Of a stretch of DNA of 64,000 bases, positions 18,197 to 26,127 are shown piece by piece; positions within the stretch are counted from its first letter, which is position 1; the number at the start of each line of letters is the position of its first letter. This DNA is from Streptomyces sp. NBC_01233. GTDB taxonomy: Bacteria; Actinomycetota; Actinomycetes; Streptomycetales; Streptomycetaceae. Position numbers and translations under genes: made by a program. Location of the stretch: contig NZ_CP108514.1 in assembly GCF_035989305.1 (NCBI RefSeq), forward strand, positions 2,542,501 to 2,606,500, in the 5' to 3' direction. The notes under the pieces were generated by a model. The model worked only from the letters and a program-made list of their open reading frames with translations. It was not told the origin of the DNA and searched no databases.

Positions 18197-18939
18197 CCAC
18201 CACGCCGACCACCGCGACCGTCACCCGCGCCGAACACTGCGTGATCGCCTGCGCCGAGGCCTGGCGCGACAACGGCGAGGTCCTCGCCAGCCCGATGGGC
18301 CTGATCCCCTCCTTCGGGGCCCGGCTCGCGAAGCGGACCTTCTCCCCCGACCTGCTCCTGACCGACGGCGAGGCCCTGCTCGTCGGCCTCGACGGCACGG
18401 CCGAGGGCTGGCTCCCGTACCGGCGCCACCTGACCATGGTCACCGGCGGCAGGCGCCACGTGATGATGGGCGCCAGCCAGATCGACCGCTACGGCAACCA
18501 GAACATCTCCTGCATCGGCGACTGGGAGCGGCCGGCCCGCCAGCTCCTCGGGGTGCGCGGCGCCCCCGTCAACACCCTGAACAATCCGGTGAGCTACTGG
18601 ATCCCCAAGCACTCCACCCGGGTCTTCGTCGACCGCGTGGACATGGTCAGCGGGGTCGGCTACGACCGGGCCGAGGCGGCCGGGGTGACCCGTTTCCACC
18701 GCCTCCCCCGGGTGGTCAGCGATCTCGGCGTCTTCGATTTCGGCGGCCCCGGCCACGCGATGCGGCTGGTCTCCGTGCACCCCGGGGTCACCGTGGAGGA
18801 GGTCCGGGCGGCCACCGGGTTCGAGCTGGCCGCCGCCGAGGAGGTCCCGTACACCCGGGAGCCGACGGCGGACGAGCTGCGGCTGATCCGCGAGGTGATC
18901 GACCCCAAGGGGCTGCGCGAGCGCGAAGTGCGGGGCTGA
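18193..18939 (+). CDS. ipdB: IpdB: COCHEA-CoA hydrolase beta subunit
   Basis: A 248-residue partner of IpdA (mycobacterial IpdB about 250), started at a GTG overlapping the ipdA stop. In true class I CoA-transferases the beta subunit carries a catalytic Glu in an SENG-like motif. Here the equivalent stretch is LLLTDGEALLVG, in line with the loss of transferase chemistry described for IpdB. MGASQIDRYGNQNIS and NTLNNPVSYW are other conserved-looking stretches. The operon context EchA20-IpdA-IpdB-IpdC is diagnostic for HIP catabolism. Confidence 0.88.
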
Positions 18940-18943
18940 TCCG

Positions 18944-20017
18944 ATGGAGACGGCATTCACCAAGCTGGTCGGCGTCGAGCACCCGATCGTGCAGACCGGC
19001 ATGGGCTGGGTCGCCGGCCCCCGCCTGGTGTCGGGCGCGGCGAACGCGGGGGCGCTGGGGATCCTGGCCTCGGCGACGATGACCGTGGACCAGCTGCGGT
19101 CGGCGGTCCGCGAGGTCAGGTCCCGGGTCCCGGAGGGCACTCCCTTCGGGGTCAATCTGCGCGCGGACGCCGGGGACGCGGCCGAGCGCGCCCAGCTGAT
19201 CATCGACGAGGGGGTACGGGTCGCCTCCTTCGCGCTCGCGCCCTCCAAGGAGCTGATCGGACGGCTCAAGGAGGCGGGTGTGGTCGTCATCCCGTCGATC
19301 GGGGCCCGGCGGCACGCCGAGAAGGTCGCGGCCTGGGGCGCCGACGCGGTGATCGTGCAGGGCGGCGAGGGCGGCGGCCACACCGGGGACGTGGCCACGA
19401 CGGTGCTGCTGCCCCAGGTGGTGGACGCCGTGGACATCCCGGTGGTCGCGGCGGGCGGCTTCAGCGACGGCCGCGGCCTGGTCGCGGCCCTGTCGTACGG
19501 GGCCGCGGGCATCGCCATGGGCACCCGTTTCCTGCTGACCTCGGACTCCACCGTCCCGGACGCGGTGAAGGCCGAGTACCTGAAGGCCACCGTCAAGGAC
19601 GTCACCGTCACCACCGCCGTGGACGGGCTGCCGCACCGGATGCTGCGCACGGCGCTGGTCGACTCCCTGGAGCGGGCGGGCCGCACGCGGGCACTGGCCC
19701 GGGCGGTCCGGCACGCGGCCGGCTTCCGGAAGCTGTCCGGTCTGAGCTGGCCGCAGATGGTCCGCGACGGCCTCGCGATGAAACACGGCAAGGACCTGTC
19801 CTGGAGCCAGGTCCTGCTCGCCGCGAACACTCCGATGCTCCTCAAGGCGTCCATGGTCGAGGGCCGTACGGACCTCGGCGTCATGGCATCGGGCCAGGTC
19901 GCGGGGGTGATCGACGATCTCCCGTCCTGCGCGGAGCTCGTCTCCCGGGTCATGGCCGAGGCACAACAGGCACTCGAAGCACTGCACTCGCTCCGCACCC
20001 TGCCACCACCAGGGTGA
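18944..20017 (+). CDS. ipdC: IpdC-like flavin-dependent reductase (nitronate monooxygenase family)
   Basis: A 357-residue TIM-barrel FMN protein of the nitronate monooxygenase/2-nitropropane dioxygenase family (IpdC of M. tuberculosis is about 355). HPIVQTGMGWVAGPRLVSGA opens the barrel. QGGEGGGHTGD and AAGGFSDGRGLVAALSYGA with GIAMGTRFL form the FMN phosphate site. IpdC acts with EchA20 and IpdAB in removing or introducing a double bond during HIP ring degradation. It begins 4 bases after ipdB. In the mycobacterial cluster fdxB follows; here a secreted phosphatase gene follows instead. Confidence 0.85.
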   Translation: METAFTKLVGVEHPIVQTGMGWVAGPRLVSGAANAGALGILASATMTVDQLRSAVREVRSRVPEGTPFGVNLRADAGDAAERAQLIIDEGVRVASFALAPSKELIGRLKEAGVVVIPSIGARRHAEKVAAWGADAVIVQGGEGGGHTGDVATTVLLPQVVDAVDIPVVAAGGFSDGRGLVAALSYGAAGIAMGTRFLLTSDSTVPDAVKAEYLKATVKDVTVTTAVDGLPHRMLRTALVDSLERAGRTRALARAVRHAAGFRKLSGLSWPQMVRDGLAMKHGKDLSWSQVLLAANTPMLLKASMVEGRTDLGVMASGQVAGVIDDLPSCAELVSRVMAEAQQALEALHSLRTLPPPG

Positions 20018-20047
20018 TCCCCCTTCTCCGTCACAGGAGTCGCCCCC

Positions 20048-20983
20048 ATGAGCCGTGCCCGAATCCGCCTGGCGACCGCGGCGGCCGCCGCCGCTCTCGC
20101 CATCGGGACCCTGCCCGCCTCCGCGCACGCGGCGGCGGCGCCCGGAGCCGGGGTCAGTGCCCGGCACCACCAGTCCCACCCGCAAGCAGAAACGATCCGT
20201 CAGATCCCCCTCCAAGGCGCCGTCAACGTCCGCGACATCGGCGGCTACCGCACCTGGACCGGCGGCACGGTCCGCCAGGGGCTCGTCTACCGCTCCGACG
20301 CACTGAGCAAGCTGACCGACGCCGACGTCACCACCGTCTCCGGTCTCGGCCTCACGAAGGTCGTCGATTTCCGCATCCCCATGGAGCTCCAGTACGACGG
20401 CGCCGACCGGCTGCCGTCCGGGCTCGCCCCCACCTCCCGCCCGGTCAGCGACCTCGGCCTCTACGGAACCCTCGTCGGCGCGATCGCCAGCGGCGACCCC
20501 GTCACACAGGAGCAGATGCTCGGCGGCGGCCGCGCCGAGGCCTACATGCGCGACATCTACCGGACCTTCGTGACCAGCCCCGAGAACCGGGCGCAGTTCG
20601 CGGCGACCCTGCGGGAGGTCGCGGACGGCTCCCAGGGGCCGATGCTCTACCACTGCACCTCCGGCAAGGACCGGACCGGCTGGACGAGCTACGTCCTGCT
20701 GCGCGCGCTGGCCGTCCCCGAGGACACCGCCGAGCGCGACTACCTGGCGTCGAACACCTTCCGCGCCGCCTACGACGCCCGGGTGCGGGCGGGCCTCAAG
20801 CAGTCGGGGCGCATGCAGAACCCCGACCTGCTGATCCCGCTCCAGGAGGTCCGCCAGGACTACCTGGACGCCGCGGCGACCCGGATGGAGGCCGACTACG
20901 GCAGCTTCTACGGCTACCTGACGCAGGGCCTCGGCCTGGACCTGCGGACGCTGGCGAAGCTCCAGAACAAGATGGTCCGCTAG
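20048..20983 (+). CDS. Secreted tyrosine/serine-type protein phosphatase
   Basis: A 311-residue protein with a signal peptide (RIRLATAAAAAALAIGTLPASAHA) and a dual-specificity-like phosphatase domain. NVRDIGGYRTWTGG and VYRSDAL resemble the start of the Y_phosphatase3 family, and the P-loop HCTSGKDRTGW carries the CX5R nucleophile and phosphate-binding arginine. Related mycobacterial and listerial enzymes (PtpB, LipA) also dephosphorylate phosphoinositides. The usual family length is 250-300. It begins 30 bases after ipdC, so read-through is possible, but it has no evident role in steroid catabolism and is followed by a strong hairpin. Confidence 0.9.
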   Translation: MSRARIRLATAAAAAALAIGTLPASAHAAAAPGAGVSARHHQSHPQAETIRQIPLQGAVNVRDIGGYRTWTGGTVRQGLVYRSDALSKLTDADVTTVSGLGLTKVVDFRIPMELQYDGADRLPSGLAPTSRPVSDLGLYGTLVGAIASGDPVTQEQMLGGGRAEAYMRDIYRTFVTSPENRAQFAATLREVADGSQGPMLYHCTSGKDRTGWTSYVLLRALAVPEDTAERDYLASNTFRAAYDARVRAGLKQSGRMQNPDLLIPLQEVRQDYLDAAATRMEADYGSFYGYLTQGLGLDLRTLAKLQNKMVR

Positions 20984-20995
20984 CGGAGACGACGA

Positions 20996-21026
20996 CGCCG
21001 GGCAGTGCGTGATGCACTGCCCGGCG
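20996..21026. terminator. Bidirectional hairpin terminator
   Basis: A perfect 13-bp stem (CGCCGGGCAGTGC and GCACTGCCCGGCG) around a 5-base loop sits between convergent genes, 13 bases after the phosphatase stop and 15 bases before the helicase stop. It can serve both strands. Confidence 0.8.
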
Positions 21027-21040
21027 TGGAGTCCGTACGG

Positions 21041-22723
21041 TCAGACCGCGCGGCGGCGGCCCTGTCCCGCGGAGCCGACCCGGCTGCGCGCGGACGCCGC
21101 GGCCGCACCACCGGTGGCGCCGCCACCGGTACGCCGGCCGCGCTCGCCGGAGCCGGCGGCCCCGCCGCCGCCCTGGCCGCCGCGGCGGGCCTGGCCCGAC
21201 CCGGAGGCCGCCGGGGCCTGCCCGGAAGCGCTGCCACCGGAACGGCGGCCGCGGCCGCCGGCGGCCGGGGCGCCGCCCGTGGCGGAGCCGGTGCGCGGCC
21301 CGCCCGACCGGCGGCGCGAGCCGGAGCCCGAGCCCGAGCCGGACCCGTTGCGCGGCTTCGGCGCGGTCGGCTGCGGCACGTCCAGCACCACCGGGATGCC
21401 CGAGGGCTCCTTGGCGCCGGTCAGCCGGGACAGCTCCTCGTCGGAGGACTTGATCTGTGCGGTGCGCGGGGAGATCCCGGCGTCCGACATCAGACGGGTC
21501 ATGTCCCGCTTCTGGTCGGGCAGCACCAGGGTGACCACGCTGCCGGACTCGCCGGCGCGGGCGGTGCGGCCGCCGCGGTGCAGGTAGTCCTTGTGATCGG
21601 TGGGCGGGTCCACGTTGACGACGAGGTCGAGGTCGTCGATGTGGATGCCGCGCGCCGCGACGTTCGTCGCCACCAGTGCGGTGACCTCGCCCGTCTTGAA
21701 CCAGTCCAGGGTGCGGTTGCGCTGCGGCTGGGAGCGGCCGCCGTGCAGGCCGGAGGCGCGGACGCCGTCCGCGAGGAGCTTCTTGACCATGCGGTCGACC
21801 CCGCGCTTGGTGTCCACGAACATGATCACCCGGCCGTCGCGAGCGGCTATACGCGTCGCCACGGCCTTCTTGTCGGTTTCGTCCATGACGTACAGGACGT
21901 GGTGCTCCATCGTGCTGACCGCGCCGGCGGACGGGTCGACGGAGAAGGCGACCGGGTCGTGCAGGAACATCTTCACGAGCTTGTCGATGTTCTTGTCGAG
22001 GGTCGCCGAGAAGAGCATGGTCTGGCCGTCGGCCCGGACCTGCTTGAGCAGCGCGGTGACCTGCGGCATGAAGCCCATGTCGGTCATCTGGTCGGCCTCG
22101 TCGAGGACGGTGATCGAGACCTGCGAGAGGTCCGCGTCACCACGGTCGATGAGGTCCTTCAGGCGGCCGGGGGTGGCGACGAGCACCTCGGCGCCGCGGC
22201 GCAGGGCGCCGGACTGCCGGTTGATCGACGTGCCGCCGACGACGGTCGCGATGCGCAGGTTGACGGCCGTGGCGTACGGGGCCAGGGCGTCGGTGACCTG
22301 CTGCGCGAGCTCGCGGGTCGGTACGAGGACCAGGGCGAGCGGCTGCTTCGGCTGCGCGCGGTGGCCGGCGGTACGGGCCAGCAGCGCCAGGCCGAAGGCC
22401 AGCGTCTTGCCGGAGCCGGTACGGCCGCGGCCGAGCAGGTCACGGCCGACGAGCGAGTTCGGCAGCGTCGCGGCCTGGATCGGGAACGGCTCGGTGACGC
22501 CCTGGGCGGCGAGGGTCTTCAGCAGCGCCTCGGGCATGTCCATGTCCTCGAACGCGGCGACCGGCGGGAGCGCCGGGGTCAGCGGTTCGGGCATGGTGAA
22601 TTCTTGGGGCCTGGCAACGGGGGCGGACTTCTGCCGTCCCGCGCCAGCCTTCGGACGCCCCTGGGCCGCACCTCGGCCCCGGGTGGGGCGGCGGCTGGGT
22701 CGTGCGGAGCTGGATTGGGTCAT
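21041..22723 (-). CDS. DEAD-box ATP-dependent RNA helicase
   Basis: A 560-residue DEAD-box helicase. Walker A is GRGRTGSGKT, motif Ia PTRELAQQ, motif II LDEADQM, motif III LFSATLD, and the second RecA domain holds VATNVAARGIHIDDLDLVVN and HRGGRTARAG. The first 45 residues are basic and low in complexity, and the last 110 are rich in Gly, Ser, Arg and Ala, typical of RNA-binding tails. The start was placed at the ATG with GGAGGG 9 bases upstream. It unwinds structured RNA; genes of this type often lie next to cold-shock genes as here, suggesting cold adaptation or ribosome assembly. Confidence 0.95.
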   Translation of the reverse strand: MTQSSSARPSRRPTRGRGAAQGRPKAGAGRQKSAPVARPQEFTMPEPLTPALPPVAAFEDMDMPEALLKTLAAQGVTEPFPIQAATLPNSLVGRDLLGRGRTGSGKTLAFGLALLARTAGHRAQPKQPLALVLVPTRELAQQVTDALAPYATAVNLRIATVVGGTSINRQSGALRRGAEVLVATPGRLKDLIDRGDADLSQVSITVLDEADQMTDMGFMPQVTALLKQVRADGQTMLFSATLDKNIDKLVKMFLHDPVAFSVDPSAGAVSTMEHHVLYVMDETDKKAVATRIAARDGRVIMFVDTKRGVDRMVKKLLADGVRASGLHGGRSQPQRNRTLDWFKTGEVTALVATNVAARGIHIDDLDLVVNVDPPTDHKDYLHRGGRTARAGESGSVVTLVLPDQKRDMTRLMSDAGISPRTAQIKSSDEELSRLTGAKEPSGIPVVLDVPQPTAPKPRNGSGSGSGSGSRRRSGGPRTGSATGGAPAAGGRGRRSGGSASGQAPAASGSGQARRGGQGGGGAAGSGERGRRTGGGATGGAAAASARSRVGSAGQGRRRAV

Positions 22724-22778
22724 GCGAGAAAGCCCTCCTGAAACCGGCAGGTAAAACAAAGGTCGAGACAGCAGACAA

Positions 22779-22812
22779 GCCGGGGCCCGCACCTCACGGT
22801 GCGGACCCCGGC
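22779..22812 (-). terminator. Terminator of the cold-shock gene
   Basis: A 15-bp stem with one mismatch (GCCGGGGCCCGCACC against GGTGCGGACCCCGGC) and a 4-base loop begins 12 bases after the csp stop. It separates csp from the helicase, though some read-through into the helicase is plausible. Confidence 0.75.
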
Positions 22813-22824
22813 AAGCTGACGTAC

Positions 22825-23031
22825 TTAGTTGGCGGGGAGGATGTTCTCCGCCTGGGGGCCCTTCTGGCCCTGGGTCACGTCGAAGGAGACGCGCTGACCC
22901 TCCTGGAGCTCACGGAAGCCCTGGGTGGCGATGTTCGAGTAGTGGGCGAAGACGTCCGGGCCGCCACCGTCCTGCTCGATGAAGCCGAAGCCCTTTTCCG
23001 AGTTGAACCACTTCACGGTGCCAAGTGCCAT
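22825..23031 (-). CDS. CspA-family cold-shock protein
   Basis: A 68-residue OB-fold RNA chaperone. The RNP1 motif KGFGFI and RNP2-like DVFAHY are intact, with [20 protein letters not shown] at the N-terminus. The start has GGAGATTCAAA before it. Such proteins bind single-stranded RNA and melt secondary structure, in cold or during normal growth. The gene has its own terminator and a leader of at least 90 bases with a stable hairpin followed by a U-rich run, which may control its expression. Confidence 0.96.
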   Translation of the reverse strand: MALGTVKWFNSEKGFGFIEQDGGGPDVFAHYSNIATQGFRELQEGQRVSFDVTQGQKGPQAENILPAN

Positions 23032-23080
23032 TTTGAATCTCCTGAATAGGCGGCAAAGGGCCCCATCCGGAGATTCCGGC

Positions 23081-23120
23081 AAAACAATAAAAGCGCCTGC
23101 GGAGCATTCCCGTCAGGCGC
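23081..23120 (-). promoter_or_regulatory. Terminator-like hairpin in the csp leader
   Basis: Reading the minus strand, GCGCCTG pairs with CAGGCGC over a 14-base loop that can itself form a CGG/CCG inner stem. It is followed immediately by TTTTATTGTTTT. This is the layout of an intrinsic terminator, but it lies upstream of the csp start. A possible promoter (TTGCAG, 17 bases, TTTATG, around 23121-23150) would place it at the very 5' end of the mRNA. It may be an attenuator or a stabilising 5' hairpin. Confidence 0.5.
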
Positions 23121-23225
23121 ACATAAAGTTCATGGGTACCACAACTGCAACGAGCTCTAAGCTAGCACACCTCCGTGCGGGGATGTGACCGCAGACGTGT
23201 GACCTGCGTCGTCCGCGTGAAAACT

Positions 23226-23272
23226 CCCGGCGGGACCCCGGCCCCCGCCGGGGGTGTCGGGGCCCCGCCGGG
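23226..23272 (-). terminator. Terminator of the fadA6 operon
   Basis: CCCGGCGGGACCCCG pairs with CGGGGCCCCGCCGGG, with one mismatch over 15 bp. A second small hairpin is nested in the loop, and the structure starts 7 bases beyond the thiolase stop. A 3' end for the FadE30'-IpdF-KstR2-FadA6 transcript. Confidence 0.7.
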
Positions 23273-23278
23273 CCCGGG

Positions 23279-24436
23279 CTACAGCCGCTCGATGATCGTC
23301 ACGTTGGCCTGGCCGCCGCCCTCGCACATCGTCTGGAGGCCGTAGCGCCCTCCGGTGCGTTCCAGCTCGTGCAGGAGCGTGGTCATCAGCTTCACGCCCG
23401 TCGCACCGAGGGGGTGTCCCAGGGCGATCGCGCCGCCGTTGACGTTGACCCGCTCCGGGTCGGCCCCGGTCTCCTTGAGCCAGGCCAGCACCACCGGGGC
23501 GAAGGCCTCGTTGATCTCCACCAGGTCGATGCCGGCCAGCGACATGCCGGTCTTCTTCAGCGCGTACGCCGTCGCCGGGATCGGCGCGGACAGCATGCGG
23601 ATCGGGTCCTCGCCCCGGACCGAGAGGTGGTGGATGCGGGCCCGCGGCCGCAGGCCGTGTTCCCGTACGGCCCGCTCGGAGGCGATCAGCATGGCCGCCG
23701 CGCCGTCCGAGACCTGGGAGGAGACGGCTGCGGTGATGGTGCCGCCCTCGACGACGGGCTTGAGGGCGGCCATCTTCTCCGGCGTGGTGTCCCGGCGGGG
23801 GCCCTCGTCCACCGCCACGTCCCCGTACGCCACCGTCTCGCGGGCGAAGCACCCCTCGTCGATCGCGCGCAGCGCCCGCTGGTGGGAGCGGAGGGCGAAC
23901 TCCTCCATGTCCCGACGGGTGATGCCCCACTTCTGCGCGATCAGCTGGGCGCCGTGGAACTGGTTGACCGGGGCGTCCCCGTACCGGGCCCGCCAGCCCG
24001 CCGATCCCGCGTACGGGCCCTCGGTGAGGCCCAGCGGCTCGGCCGCCTGCCGCGAGGCGAAGGCGATCGGGATCATCGACATGTTCTGGGTGCCGCCGGC
24101 GACGACCAGGTCCTGGGTCCCGGAGAGCACCCCCTGCGCCGCGAAGTGCACGGCCTGCTGCGAGGACCCGCACTGGCGGTCGACGGTGACCCCGGGCACC
24201 TCCTCCGGGAGGCCCGCCGCCAGCCAGGCCGTCCGCGCGATGTCGCCCGCCTGCGGCCCCACCGTGTCGAGGCAGCCGAACACCACGTCCTCCACGGCGG
24301 CCGGGTCCACCCCGGACCGCTCGACCAGCGCCTTCAGGACGTGCGCGCCCAGGTCGGCCGGGTGGACGGCGGACAGTCCGCCGCCCCGCCGCCCCACGGG
24401 GGTGCGCACCGCATCGACTATGTAGGCCTCGGGCAT
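23279..24436 (-). CDS. fadA6: FadA6-like acetyl-CoA acetyltransferase (thiolase)
   Basis: A 385-residue thiolase (mycobacterial FadA6 is 386). The acyl-accepting cysteine is in DRQCGSSQQAVHFAA, the His-bearing motif is NGGAIALGHPLGATG, and the second cysteine is in CEGGGQANV. EINEAFAPV is the thiolase NEAF motif. In the KstR2 pathway FadA6 carries out a thiolytic cleavage releasing acetyl-CoA from the open-chain product. It is the last gene of a minus-strand operon with the TetR repressor directly upstream (23-base gap), the same order as Rv3556c-Rv3557c. The start has GGAGTCCCG before it. Confidence 0.88.
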   Translation of the reverse strand: MPEAYIVDAVRTPVGRRGGGLSAVHPADLGAHVLKALVERSGVDPAAVEDVVFGCLDTVGPQAGDIARTAWLAAGLPEEVPGVTVDRQCGSSQQAVHFAAQGVLSGTQDLVVAGGTQNMSMIPIAFASRQAAEPLGLTEGPYAGSAGWRARYGDAPVNQFHGAQLIAQKWGITRRDMEEFALRSHQRALRAIDEGCFARETVAYGDVAVDEGPRRDTTPEKMAALKPVVEGGTITAAVSSQVSDGAAAMLIASERAVREHGLRPRARIHHLSVRGEDPIRMLSAPIPATAYALKKTGMSLAGIDLVEINEAFAPVVLAWLKETGADPERVNVNGGAIALGHPLGATGVKLMTTLLHELERTGGRYGLQTMCEGGGQANVTIIERL

Positions 24437-24459
24437 CGGGACTCCTCGGATCGGATCGG

Positions 24460-25098
24460 TCACGTGGGGCGTAGGGCGATCCCGTCCAGCACCATCGACA
24501 GGTACTGGCGGGCGATCTCCTCGGGGCTGTGCTGTCCGCCCGGCCGGTACCAGGACGCCGCCACCCACACCGTGTCGCGCACGAAGCGGTAGGTGAGGCG
24601 GATGTCGAGGTCGGCGCGGAAGACCTTGGCGGAGACCCCCCGCTCCAGCGTCCCCAGCCAGGCCTTCTCGAACTTCTGCTGCGAGTCGGACAGGTAGTGG
24701 AAGCGGGGCTGCGCGGAGAGGGTCCGGGACTCCTTCTGGTAGATCGCGACGGCGGCGCGGTGCCGGTCGATCTCCCGGAAGGACTCGGTGACGAGGGCCT
24801 CGATGGTCTCCCTGGGGCCGAGGCCCGCGGCGAGGACGGTGTCGTACCCCTGCCACAGTTCGGTGAGGAAGGCCGAGAGGATCTCGTCGAGCATCGATTC
24901 CTTGGAATCGAAGTGGTAGTAGAGGCTGCCGGCGAGCATGCCGGCGGCGTCGGCGATCTTGCGGACGGTGGTGGCGTTGTACCCCTGCGCCGCGAAGACC
25001 TCGGCGGCGGTGTCGAGGAGTTCGCGGCGCCGCTCGGGCGAGGCCGTCACCTGCGGCTTCTTCTTGGGTGTCGGCTGGTTCGGCTGGTTCGTTGGCAC
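24460..25098 (-). CDS. kstR2: KstR2-like TetR-family repressor
   Basis: A 212-residue TetR regulator. The N-terminal 15 residues are polar; the helix-turn-helix spans RRRELLDTAAEVFAAQGY, then TTVRKIADAAGMLAGSLYYHF. The C-terminal ligand domain includes KESRTLSAQPRF and WYRPGGQHSPEEIARQYL. In the KstR2 family the inducer is HIP-CoA. Its location between ipdF and fadA6 reproduces the mycobacterial order. The palindromes at 16549 and 26099 in the two divergent promoters are its likely targets, and the second also controls its own operon. It starts at GTG without a clear ribosome site. Confidence 0.85.
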   Translation of the reverse strand: MPTNQPNQPTPKKKPQVTASPERRRELLDTAAEVFAAQGYNATTVRKIADAAGMLAGSLYYHFDSKESMLDEILSAFLTELWQGYDTVLAAGLGPRETIEALVTESFREIDRHRAAVAIYQKESRTLSAQPRFHYLSDSQQKFEKAWLGTLERGVSAKVFRADLDIRLTYRFVRDTVWVAASWYRPGGQHSPEEIARQYLSMVLDGIALRPT

Positions 25099-25113
25099 GC
25101 GTCCATTCTCGGC

Positions 25114-25896
25114 CTAGGCGTGCTGGCTGCTGACCGACACGGTCTCGCCCGTCATGTACGACGAATAGCCGCTGGCCAGGAAGACGATGACGTTGGCGAC
25201 CTCCCAGGGTTCGGCGTAGCGGCCGAAGGCCTCGCGGGCGGTGAGTTCGGCCAGCAGCTCCTCGCTGGTGACCTTCACCAGGTGCGGGTGCATGGCCAGG
25301 CTCGGGGCGACCGCGTTGATCCGTACGCCGAACTCCGCGGCCTCCAGGGCCGCGCAGCGGGTCAGCGCCATCACCCCGGCCTTGGCGGCGGCGTAGTGGG
25401 CCTGGCCGGTCTGCGCCCGCCAGCCGACGACGGAGGCGTTGTTGACGACGACCCCGCCCCCGCCGGACGCCTTGAACGAGCGCAGCGCGGCGCGGGTGCA
25501 GCGGAAGGTGCCGTTCAGGGTGACGTCGAGGACCTTGCCCCACTGTTCGTCGGTCATGTCGACGAGGGCGGCGGTACCGCCGAGTCCGGCGTTGTTGACG
25601 ACGACGTCGAGGCGGCCGTGGGTCTGCTCGGCGAGCGCGAAGAGGGCCGCGACCTGGTTCTCGTCGGTGACGTCGCAGGGCAGGGAGGCGACGCGGTCGG
25701 CCCCGAACTCCGCGGCGAGCGCGTCCTCGGTCTCCTTCAGGCGGCGGGCGTGGGCGTCGCCGATGACGATGCGGGCGCCCTCCTCCAGGAAGCGGCGGGC
25801 GGTGGCCCCGCCGATGCCGGCCCCGGCGGCCGCGGTGATGACGGCGGTGCGGTCCTTCAGCAGTCCGTGTCCGGGGACGTAGTCGGGGGTGCTCAC
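25114..25896 (-). CDS. IpdF-like SDR (5-hydroxy-HIP-CoA type reductase/dehydrogenase)
   Basis: A 260-residue SDR, close to Rv3559c (about 262). Features are AVITAAAGAGIGGATARRFL (cofactor site), CDVTDENQV, NNAGLGGTAALVDM, the Ser in NNASVVGWRAQ and YAAAKAGVMALTRC (Tyr and Lys). The GTG start follows AAGGAGG and overlaps the stop of the fadE30 remnant as GTGA, so the remnant is probably retained as a translational lead-in. In the HIP pathway the orthologue acts on the 5-hydroxy group of HIP-CoA. Assignment is by size, family and position. Confidence 0.85.
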   Translation of the reverse strand: MSTPDYVPGHGLLKDRTAVITAAAGAGIGGATARRFLEEGARIVIGDAHARRLKETEDALAAEFGADRVASLPCDVTDENQVAALFALAEQTHGRLDVVVNNAGLGGTAALVDMTDEQWGKVLDVTLNGTFRCTRAALRSFKASGGGGVVVNNASVVGWRAQTGQAHYAAAKAGVMALTRCAALEAAEFGVRINAVAPSLAMHPHLVKVTSEELLAELTAREAFGRYAEPWEVANVIVFLASGYSSYMTGETVSVSSQHA

Positions 25897-26081
25897 GCCC
25901 GTACCTCCTTGGGAAGGCCGAGGATCCGCTCGGCGATGAGGGTGCGCCGGATCTCGTCCGAGCCCGCGTAGACCGTGTCGGAGGTCGCGGTGCCGGCGGG
26001 CCCGGTGCAGCTTGGCGTGCCGGTGGGGTGGGCCCGTAGCCGACTCCGGACCTCGGTGCGCAACTCCTCGACGCTGCTCAT
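25893..26081 (-). pseudogene. FadE30-like acyl-CoA dehydrogenase, internally deleted in frame
   Basis: A 62-residue frame joining two ends of an acyl-CoA dehydrogenase. The N-terminus (MSSVEELRTEVRSRLRAH) resembles the first helix of the family. The C-terminus, after a junction of about 15 residues, reads TVYAGSDEIRRTLIAERILG. Family proteins have about 380 residues, so more than 300, including the FAD site and catalytic base, are lost. The frame, the start near the operator and the coupling to ipdF remain intact. In mycobacteria fadE30 is the gene at this position and introduces the first double bond into HIP-CoA. Confidence 0.85.
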
Positions 26082-26098
26082 GGCCGTACGTTAACCTA

Positions 26099-26114
26099 CC
26101 AAACACTTGTTAGG
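26099..26114. promoter_or_regulatory. Probable KstR2 operator, second divergent promoter
   Basis: CCAAACACTTGTTAGG lies between the fadE30 remnant start and the enoyl-CoA hydratase start, 18 and 14 bases from them. Its complement contains AACAAGTGTTTGGT, which fits AnCAAGnnCTTGnT at all but one fixed position. It is 15/16 identical to the inverted site at 16549. Confidence 0.72.
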
Positions 26115-26127
26115 GAAGGATCCCCGC

